Made by a program: the position numbers and the translations under genes
In this document: positions 58,001 to 64,000 of the stretch, piece after piece
Numbering within the stretch: position 1 is the first letter of the stretch
Layout: the number at the start of each line of letters is the position of its first letter
Source: Blastocatellia bacterium
GTDB taxonomy: Bacteria; Acidobacteriota; Blastocatellia; Chloracidobacteriales; JADJPF01
Direction of reading: 5' to 3'
Assembly (NCBI GenBank): GCA_025057015.1
Contig: JANWYG010000017.1
Coordinates: 1-64,000, forward strand
Length of the DNA: 64,000 nucleotides
Notes under the pieces: generated by a model
What the model was told of the DNA's origin: nothing
Seen by the model: only the letters and a program-made list of their open reading frames with translations
Database searches by the model: none

Positions 58001-59082
58001 TCACCTTTGGACTTGCAGTTCTGTAGCTCTGAGTCCAGCCGTAAACTGATATAAGCGTTATTATAGACATCGGTAAGACTGTCATAGACAAGGCTACCTG
58101 CACGGCGCAACCGCTGCGAAGTGCTCGGTTGAACATGATGATGTCCAGTAGTAAGCCTGGGCAAGGCCCGGGGAGTAAGCAGAAACTCTGAGGTATGTCG
58201 TCCTTTACGAGCACCAGAGTATATCTGTTGGAATAATTCTCGTGCCGAAGCGTGTCTTTTTTCTGGCTCTTTCTCCAAAGCCCGCAGCACAGCTTCATCT
58301 ACCCCCTCCGGGATCTCAGGCCGGATGCTACGTATGCCAGGTGGTTGCTTCTCGATATGTGCAAGCAACAGATCTATTACATTATCGGCATCAAAAGGTA
58401 GTCTTCCGGTAAGCATCTCATAGGTAATAACGCCAAGCGAGTAGATATCACAGCGCGAGGTCACATTTTGCTCACGTATCTGCTCAGGGGACATGTAGTG
58501 GGGCGTTCCCACTAAGTAGCCTGTCTTTGTCAACCTACCTTTGTAAGCTGTATCGTTTATGTTAGTCAGTTTTGCTACTCCGAAGTCGACGACCTTGACC
58601 ACCTCCGAACCATCCCTGAGCCGATGTAGAAGTATGTTAGAAGGTTTCAGGTCACGGTGTATCAGTCCCTCAGCATGAGCTGCATTAACAGCTTCGCAGA
58701 TAGGTTGCAACAACTCAAGAGTACGCTCTAGTCCAAGAGCACCTTTTTGCTCCATTTCCTTTTCTAGCGACGAGCCTTCTAGCAGTTCCATCACAAGATA
58801 CATCAAACCATCTCTGGTCGATCCAAAGTCAAACACTGAGACTATGTTCGGATGCTTGATCTTTGCAGCAATACGTGCTTCCAGCTCGAAACGCCGCAAG
58901 TCAACCTCGCTCATCGGTGCTACGGTGTTGAGCACTTTGACGGCAACACGATCACCTATGTGCTTGCGCCTCGCCAGATAGACCGTTGCCATACCACCAA
59001 TGCCGATGCGAGACTCTATATGATATTTACCGTCGAGAAGCCGTCCGAGCAGAGGGTCTTCAATTTGTATAGATTCTGACAT
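55012..59082 (-). CDS. Ser/Thr kinase fused to GGDEF-like, AAA ATPase and TPR domains
   Basis: A giant cytoplasmic signalling protein of about 1356 residues. The kinase domain (about 10-285) has GIGGMATVYLA, IHRDLKPSN, DFGVAKL and GTPHYMSPEQ, all intact. A GGDEF-like domain (about 330-485) contains DSLTDVYNN, LLGIDGFKLVNQRYG and RYQGDEFLLVLPG: the first Gly of GGDEF is Gln. A STAND-type ATPase follows, with Walker A GGIGIGKKRL (Lys where Ser/Thr is usual) and Walker B LVLLLEDLQWAD. The C-terminal third (about 900-1330) consists of TPR repeats. ATG 59082 is preferred to a GTG three codons earlier. It is divergent from the FHA gene, which could read its phosphothreonines. Confidence 0.9.
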   Translation of the reverse strand: MSESIQIEDPLLGRLLDGKYHIESRIGIGGMATVYLARRKHIGDRVAVKVLNTVAPMSEVDLRRFELEARIAAKIKHPNIVSVFDFGSTRDGLMYLVMELLEGSSLEKEMEQKGALGLERTLELLQPICEAVNAAHAEGLIHRDLKPSNILLHRLRDGSEVVKVVDFGVAKLTNINDTAYKGRLTKTGYLVGTPHYMSPEQIREQNVTSRCDIYSLGVITYEMLTGRLPFDADNVIDLLLAHIEKQPPGIRSIRPEIPEGVDEAVLRALEKEPEKRHASARELFQQIYSGARKGRHTSEFLLTPRALPRLTTGHHHVQPSTSQRLRRAGSLVYDSLTDVYNNAYISLRLDSELQNCKSKGERISIILLGIDGFKLVNQRYGFSVGDRILSQFSKWLTTALPKTALIGRYQGDEFLLVLPGTEGKSALKLGTELLKRAETECVFELDSSEQKLQVKFSAAVAQFPGDGESGTELITQATTGLKYAKSRGGARIEWVKHVQTLLEASPNCNWNAFIGRKSELERLNREFERSLMNQSRSIFITGGIGIGKKRLAEEFRRKLSGKDVTLLRGRFHQSSQAAPCKTIYDGLHSYLAPMIDDSIDQVREWFGSLADKVIADFHESEGFSSLVSALQAGASQRYLLFDYLTKVFWALAQQRPLVLLLEDLQWADEISLELLAYLLSQSQQRRLLLIGCARTEGLGDKHPVRIWLRNASRSGSETLELQPFTLAEVESYLETVFARSIFPPSFIRLLHRETGGNPYFVSEITRCMLDEGKITFSERVWRCEEVDELILPRAVQDVVEALFGKLEPDTLELLQRASVLGQRFSFELLQAVVSIDEDTLLGHIDAALKAQVIVEVEGVDEELYEFSYGLLRRSLYSKLNRRLRRSLHSAAADALEQLYPRAVSERLEHLHACSNHELSFRCSLEAAQAAWQTLDVDRALRYYSWGADSAERLGLFNSSEPDVVRRLTLLELGYGEMLVVVGKAEAALEHFELAMKLSKNLDPALEARCLTGLAEASEALGRYSIALEYCKLATAIADKLQDHATRAACMCVTGVALDRLGEHDRAVLELEKAADYARANNQPKYEAKALQEMAYMLIRSGKFRRSLGAIDQAYLLARRAGAPILEMIALSIKGQLLLQQRAFEQAKPQFEQALRMASKLNRRRGQAIELYNCAELQRLQGNYRQAIDCIIRAMELSREIGERQFESLSRVCLGLILKASDSHDQALETLKLSLQQLRDAGNKTAAVGVLVAIAEIYLERQSLADAKFYAQQAHTLAEQLSANTVLWQSYYVLGRIYLAEGHREDAYTCLRSSVACIEQICEDLTVDRDTFLADKREVYALLVKLVEENDSHHFTL

Positions 59083-59244
59083 ATAGAGCACTCTTTAAAC
59101 GTTAGGATCAGGGCATAGGTTTAAGTCTAGCATAAATCTACAACTTCGGTTGAACAAGTTAGCCGACTAGCATAGTATCTTCTTCACAGGGCTTCTCTAT
59201 TCAAGGTAGAATGGGACATATTTCGACTGATGGACTAGACGAGA

Positions 59245-61179
59245 ATGAAAATTATCTTGACCCATCTGCGGGGGATCTACGCTGGCAACAAGACAGAATA
59301 CGAAGGAACGGTACTAAAAATAGGGCGGGATCCTAGAGAGTGCGGGCTTGTTTATGGTGGCAACAGTGAACTAGGTGTCTCGCGGCTACACGCAAAGCTC
59401 CTCGTAGAAGCAGACAAAGTCTATGTAGAAGACCTAAAAAGCCGTAACGGCACTTTTCTTGACGGAGTGCAGGTACGAGAAAAGACCCTAGTACTTCCAG
59501 GCTCTGTACTACAGTTTGGTCCTGAGGGTCCGGCCCTAAGGGTCGAGTATGAACCCCAGCAACAATTTCTGATAGTTTGCAAAAAATGTGGTGCCGGCTA
59601 CTCTGAACCGATGAATTTTTGCCGTAAGTGCGGGCATCCTCTGCAAGCTTCTGAACACCTAGCTAAAGGCAGCTCTGAATGCAGCGGCTGCGGTGCAAAG
59701 CTCACCGGCCAAGAACGCTTCTGTCCAGCCTGTGGCACTGCTGTCAAACAGGAGCCTGCAGACGCCGCACCAGTTCAGCCACCAACAGCGGCAATTTCCG
59801 TAAAGGACGCACGCAAAATGCTGGGAATGGGACACCAAGCTACTACCACGTCACCTGAACCAGAATCTCCGGAAAAACGCGTCTCCGGAAAATTACGACC
59901 GCCTATAGAAAGTACAAGCGGGCAACAAAAGCGGAAAGGCCGTAAGACTACTACCTCGCCTAGGTTACAGGATACGACTCGCTCATCTGAAACCGACCCA
60001 CAACATAATAAGTCGTTACGTACACAGCAAATAGAAGTATTACCCGAGATAGCTCCAGAAGTCACTCCAAAGCCTTCTGCTCAGCCCATCTCTCAACCGG
60101 CTTTCAATAAAGACGAGGTTGCTACCGCCTACAAAAGAGCGCAAGAGCATGCCCTAGCTGGGCGACTTACGCAAGCAGTAGATGCTTGTACGCAAATACT
60201 CTCAGTCGCAAAAGAGCATGCAGGAGCATATGCACTACTCGGACAATGCTTAACAGAGCTAAAGCGATTGCCAGAAGCCATAGAAGCTCTTGAAAAGGCA
60301 GTCTCCTTAAAGCCTTCAGCGGAAACATACATAGCCCTCAGCCAGAGCTATCTACGACTTGGACGATACGAAGATGCAGCTCTTGCAGCACGCAACGCCA
60401 TCAGGCTAAATCAATCCATGCCCGAAGCCTACTACACAATAGGGCAAGCACTATTAGAAATGGGCCAGTTGATCAAAGCATACGAAGCCTTCCAGCATGC
60501 TCTAAGCGTACGTGATGACTATCCGGACGCATACCTCGGCATAGCAGCAGTTGAATTGAGACGGCGGAATTTTGATGCGGCTTTGACAGCTTGTCGCAAA
60601 GCAATCAAGGCACAACCTAAAGCAGCACAGAACTTTTGCATGCTAGGTCAAATACTTCGTGCTATGGGCAAGCACCAAGACGCATACTTGGCATTGCAAG
60701 ATGCCTTAAAGTTAGACCCTAGACATGCGCCAGCATTTAACTACATAGCACTTAATTTTCGGTCTCAGAACCGACTAGAAGAAGCTGAAACCGCCTGCAG
60801 AAAGGGCCTTAAGATAGATCCCGATTGCCCTGAACTATACAACACTCTCGGACTAATTCAGTGCGATGCCGGCAACTACGAAAAAGGTGTTCTATCCTAT
60901 GAAAAAGCCATAGCACTTCGACCAAATTACGCAGAAGCACACAACAACATCGGCTTATGCAAATTCAAGTTGAAGGACTACTCGGCTGCTGTGGCTTGCT
61001 TTGAAAAAGCCGTAGAGCTTGAACCAAACTCAGCACTCGCTAGGTTCAATCTAGCAATGGCATACTACAAGCTGAAAGACAAGCAGAACGTCCGGAAGCA
61101 GTACGAACTGCTGCACAAGCTGGATCGCAGTCGAGCTGCTCAGCTCCACAAAAAGATAAAGTCGCTTCTAGAAGAATAA
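59245..61179 (+). CDS. FHA, double zinc-ribbon and TPR protein
   Basis: A 644-residue soluble protein. The N-terminal FHA domain (about 20-95: LKIGRDPREC, SRLHAKLLVE, LKSRNGTFLDG) binds phosphothreonine peptides. Two zinc ribbons follow (CKKCGAGYSEPMNFCRKCG and CSGCGAKLTGQERFCPACG), then a Ser/Thr/Pro-rich linker (about 175-290). At least ten TPR repeats make up the C-terminal half (for example AYKRAQEHALAGRLTQAVDA, and the Pro-terminated ALRPNYAEAHNNIGLCKFKL type). It probably works as a scaffold that recognises products of the neighbouring kinases. It is four bases from the next kinase gene, so the two are cotranscribed. Confidence 0.9.
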   Translation: MKIILTHLRGIYAGNKTEYEGTVLKIGRDPRECGLVYGGNSELGVSRLHAKLLVEADKVYVEDLKSRNGTFLDGVQVREKTLVLPGSVLQFGPEGPALRVEYEPQQQFLIVCKKCGAGYSEPMNFCRKCGHPLQASEHLAKGSSECSGCGAKLTGQERFCPACGTAVKQEPADAAPVQPPTAAISVKDARKMLGMGHQATTTSPEPESPEKRVSGKLRPPIESTSGQQKRKGRKTTTSPRLQDTTRSSETDPQHNKSLRTQQIEVLPEIAPEVTPKPSAQPISQPAFNKDEVATAYKRAQEHALAGRLTQAVDACTQILSVAKEHAGAYALLGQCLTELKRLPEAIEALEKAVSLKPSAETYIALSQSYLRLGRYEDAALAARNAIRLNQSMPEAYYTIGQALLEMGQLIKAYEAFQHALSVRDDYPDAYLGIAAVELRRRNFDAALTACRKAIKAQPKAAQNFCMLGQILRAMGKHQDAYLALQDALKLDPRHAPAFNYIALNFRSQNRLEEAETACRKGLKIDPDCPELYNTLGLIQCDAGNYEKGVLSYEKAIALRPNYAEAHNNIGLCKFKLKDYSAAVACFEKAVELEPNSALARFNLAMAYYKLKDKQNVRKQYELLHKLDRSRAAQLHKKIKSLLEE

Positions 61180-61182
61180 GCT

Positions 61183-64000
61183 ATGCTTTTTTGTCCTGCC
61201 TGCAAGACAAAATACGACGAACCAAACCGCCGGCGTTGTGTGAACGATTTCACACCACTGGAAGAATTCGCAGAGCAAGATGAACCATCACTTTTAGCAG
61301 GACGCTATCGCATAATACGCAAGATAGGCGCCGGTGGTATGGCAGTAGTCTTCTTAGCCGAGCGGGTGCACATAGGCGATCTAGCCGCTGTGAAGGTAAT
61401 GAACCGTTCTGTAGCAGGACGTCCAGAAGCATTAGCACAGTTTGAAGCTGAGGCTAGATTAGCTGCTGCTGCAAGTCACCCAAATGTTGTGCAGATATAC
61501 GACTTCGGCGTCAAACCTGATGGCTTACCTTACCTTGTAATGGAATATATTGAAGGGCCAACACTAGCCGAAGAGCTTAAACAATATGGCACCTTCAGTA
61601 TCGAACGGGCATTAGAGGTGTTTCAACCAATATGTTCAGCGGTAGCCGCTGCTCACGCTGGGGGGCTCATACACCGAGACCTAAAACCTTCGAATGTCAT
61701 CTTACAAAGGCTAAAAGGTGGTGCTGAAGTTGTTAAGGTGCTCGACTTTGGCATAGCTACTGAGCAGGCACTATCCACTGAAACTGCCGCAGTCGGAACT
61801 TTGGGATATATGTCCTTAGAACAAGTGCGAGGTGAAAAGCTAGATCAGCGTTCAGACATATATAGCCTGGCGGTAATATTCTACGAAATGCTAACAGCCC
61901 AACTGCCTTACCCAGCCACTACAGCAACTCAGCTGTTAGTAAGTATGGCTAGACAAAACCCAGTTCCGCTCAAGTCGCTAAGACCTGATTTGCCGTCACG
62001 ACTCGAAGCTGTGCTGAATCGAGCGCTATCGCGTGAGCGCAAAGAACGTCCTAGCTCAGCCCTACAGCTGTACAACGAACTAGCAGAAGCAGTATGTTCT
62101 AGAACAATCCAGATTCCGAAATCCAAGGAAAAGGCAGACACGCTAGCACAACCCATAGCAGTTACTACAGCTGCACATCCAGCAGTCACAGTCTGGTTAG
62201 GAGAAGCAGGCACTCTTAACTTGGAATGCTGTATAGGCAGAGAGCGCGAAATACAGATGTTATGTAGCGAGCTCGATTCGCCATCTATGCTGCCAGTATT
62301 AATATTGTCCGAACCCGGTGTAGGTAAGACACGCCTTCTAACCGAATATCAATCCGTTACCGAAGCAGCCGGAGTTACAGTACTAAATGCCCGCTTTTAT
62401 GACTACGGCGGCAGCCAACTGGCTCCATACCAAGTATTTTTAGACATGCTGCGAGCTTGCCTTTTAGGAGAACGGCCATCATCTGCAGCAGAAGCTTCAG
62501 AAAGTAGCCAAAAATTGACAGAGTTAGCACAAGCTATTCAAACACACACCGGTATAGTACTACCAGAGTTGGCATTCAACGCTGCAGGGTTAGCCGGGTC
62601 TACTGACAAGTGGAAGCTATTCGAAGCACTGATGAGCATCTACAGACGACTTGCACGAGGAACTAAGCTGGTTTTTATCTTCGATGATTTGCACTTTGCA
62701 GACTCACTGAGCCTGGAACTAATAGCATATATAGTGCGCAACCGTGCCGATGCGCAAATACAGATAGTAGCTTCAGCGTTACTTGAAGAAGCAAAATCTC
62801 CAAGCAGCCACCTCAGCGAATGGCTTTGCAAGCAGATAGGCCGTTCTGGCTATAGGGAAATGCTGCTACAAGGCATTCCACGCGAACGCGCCAGCGAGTT
62901 CATGGCTGCTGTATTCGGCCAAATAGAGATAGCTGACAGAGAGCTGGATTACCTATGGCAGGAAACTCAAGGCGTACCGCTCTATTTAGTCGAACTGATC
63001 GAACATCTAATACTGTCTAGCAGGATAATAAAGGATGAAAATGTCTGGCGAGTAAAGTGGCTTGGAGAACTACAAGTGCCTCCCTCAGTAAGCAATCTTA
63101 TAAACGCCAAGCTCCGCAACTATGATCCAGACGTGCAGGAAGTCTTACGACATGCCGCAGTAATAGGCGATACTTTCGATTTCGATACTCTGGCAGCAAC
63201 CCTCGATATGCAAGAGGAATTGATAGAAGAAGCTTTAGAGGAAGGCCTACGAGGCTGGTTACTTAAACGTGCCGGTGCTGATGAATTCAGCTTTCGCAAT
63301 AGCTTAATACGCCGTGCACTTTACAATTCTATGGCCATAGCCGAACGCCGTAAGGTACACAGCAGCGTTGCTGAAGCCATAGCTAGATCTGCCGGCAAGC
63401 GCATAGAGCGTATTGCCGGGCAGGTAGCTTACCATTATTTTTATGGCGGACAATGGGTAAAAGCAATCAAACCAGCTTTTTCGGCTGCAGAAGTTGCACA
63501 TAAGCGCGAGGCTTTTGACGAAGCTGCCCGCTACTATCGGTACGCAATAGAGGCTGCCGAACAACTCCCAGAGCACCAGCAAACAGACAGCATCTTAGAG
63601 CGCAGCTACGTAGGACTGGCTGAGTCACTCGTACATCTTGGCAAGCTTGATGAAGGTGAGCGCGTGATAGCAAAACTCTATGAACTAGCTGGAAAGCGTC
63701 GTGATGCTTGCCTACGTGCTTGGGGTGAGTTGCTAGCAAGCAGACTTAATCATTTTCGCGGCAATCTCAAACGCGCAGTCGAACTTGCTCGGCTAGGCTT
63801 AGAATCAATTACTGAAGCAGGTAAAAAAGACGTTGAACTTTATCGCCGCATATTACAACAGTTAGGATATACGCTTTGCGAGACAGGAGAAATAGCCGAA
63901 GCGACAGAGTATATGCAGCGCGCTGTAGAAGTAGCTACAGAAGGTCCCGAGCCACGTCTGGCAGGTTGGGCACTCTCGTGGCTTGGGCTGATGAACGCCT
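61183..64000 (+). CDS. Ser/Thr kinase with AAA ATPase and TPR domains (3' end outside window)
   Basis: An open frame from ATG 61183 to the window end, at least 939 codons. The N-terminus starts with a half zinc ribbon (MLFCPACKTKYDE). The kinase domain follows with IGAGGMAVVFLAE, LIHRDLKPSN and DFGIA; the activation segment end is GTLGYMSLEQ rather than the common GTPxYMSPEQ. From about residue 350 comes a STAND-type ATPase: the conserved entry IGREREIQML, Walker A SEPGVGKTRLL and Walker B LVFIFDDLHFAD, all intact. The last part (about 760 onward) is helical with TPR-like repeats. It parallels the giant kinase at 55012 but lacks its GGDEF part and keeps a canonical Walker A. Confidence 0.92.
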   Translation, partial: MLFCPACKTKYDEPNRRRCVNDFTPLEEFAEQDEPSLLAGRYRIIRKIGAGGMAVVFLAERVHIGDLAAVKVMNRSVAGRPEALAQFEAEARLAAAASHPNVVQIYDFGVKPDGLPYLVMEYIEGPTLAEELKQYGTFSIERALEVFQPICSAVAAAHAGGLIHRDLKPSNVILQRLKGGAEVVKVLDFGIATEQALSTETAAVGTLGYMSLEQVRGEKLDQRSDIYSLAVIFYEMLTAQLPYPATTATQLLVSMARQNPVPLKSLRPDLPSRLEAVLNRALSRERKERPSSALQLYNELAEAVCSRTIQIPKSKEKADTLAQPIAVTTAAHPAVTVWLGEAGTLNLECCIGREREIQMLCSELDSPSMLPVLILSEPGVGKTRLLTEYQSVTEAAGVTVLNARFYDYGGSQLAPYQVFLDMLRACLLGERPSSAAEASESSQKLTELAQAIQTHTGIVLPELAFNAAGLAGSTDKWKLFEALMSIYRRLARGTKLVFIFDDLHFADSLSLELIAYIVRNRADAQIQIVASALLEEAKSPSSHLSEWLCKQIGRSGYREMLLQGIPRERASEFMAAVFGQIEIADRELDYLWQETQGVPLYLVELIEHLILSSRIIKDENVWRVKWLGELQVPPSVSNLINAKLRNYDPDVQEVLRHAAVIGDTFDFDTLAATLDMQEELIEEALEEGLRGWLLKRAGADEFSFRNSLIRRALYNSMAIAERRKVHSSVAEAIARSAGKRIERIAGQVAYHYFYGGQWVKAIKPAFSAAEVAHKREAFDEAARYYRYAIEAAEQLPEHQQTDSILERSYVGLAESLVHLGKLDEGERVIAKLYELAGKRRDACLRAWGELLASRLNHFRGNLKRAVELARLGLESITEAGKKDVELYRRILQQLGYTLCETGEIAEATEYMQRAVEVATEGPEPRLAGWALSWLGLMNA

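Overview
The window looks like a chromosomal segment of a Gram-negative, moderate-GC bacterium. The gene set fits Acidobacteriota of the Blastocatellia type: several long Hanks-type Ser/Thr kinases carrying ATPase or TPR domains, an 11-repeat sortilin/BNR secreted protein, a class IV pseudopilin operon ending in a giant PilX-like protein, FadI/FadJ, and a PafA-like phosphatase. The taxonomic call is inference from gene content; no rRNA gene is present. Host genes use ATA (Ile) and CTA/TTA (Leu) codons freely.

Layout. 0.2-12.8 kb: flavin reductase, a membrane Ser/Thr kinase, a secreted alkaline phosphatase, a 5'-nucleotidase split into two overlapping genes, an aminotransferase, a CinA/MoaB-like protein, rhodanese, a secreted protein of unknown function, tRNA-Leu(CAG), a LecA-like secreted protein and an acyl-CoA carboxylase beta subunit. 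12.9-20.9 kb: a PilT-type ATPase followed by four pilin-like genes behind a good sigma-54-like promoter. 21-39 kb: housekeeping genes lipA, dprA, topA, metK, ahcY, glmM, ispG and fadI-fadJ, then a BNR-repeat protein, an alpha/beta hydrolase and rpsU.

39.4-55 kb is an accessory island with different codon use (CTG/ATC rich) and heavy gene decay, although the genes on both sides are intact. It is a type I restriction-modification locus: hsdM, a broken OLD-family nuclease, a frameshifted hsdS, accessory genes, a second hsdS and a badly decayed hsdR. The most striking structure is a cassette array. The last 72 nt of hsdS occur five times without a gap (44460, 45428, 46523, 47795, 50645). Every copy ends in the same ATGA junction, where the hsdS stop codon overlaps the start of a different gene: GIY-YIG nuclease, DUF3800, DUF3644, a RAYT transposase relic and an intact RAYT transposase. 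The second hsdS also carries an in-frame DUF559 endonuclease domain flanked by inverted palindromic repeats, and a relative of that repeat sits in frame inside hsdM. A piece of the hydrolase gene from outside the island (38.8 kb) is duplicated inside it (48.6 kb). Methylation may still work (hsdM and the second hsdS are open), whereas restriction is certainly lost.

55-64 kb: a signalling cluster with a kinase-GGDEF-ATPase-TPR giant on the minus strand, a divergent FHA/zinc-ribbon/TPR protein, and a second kinase-ATPase-TPR protein that runs off the window end.
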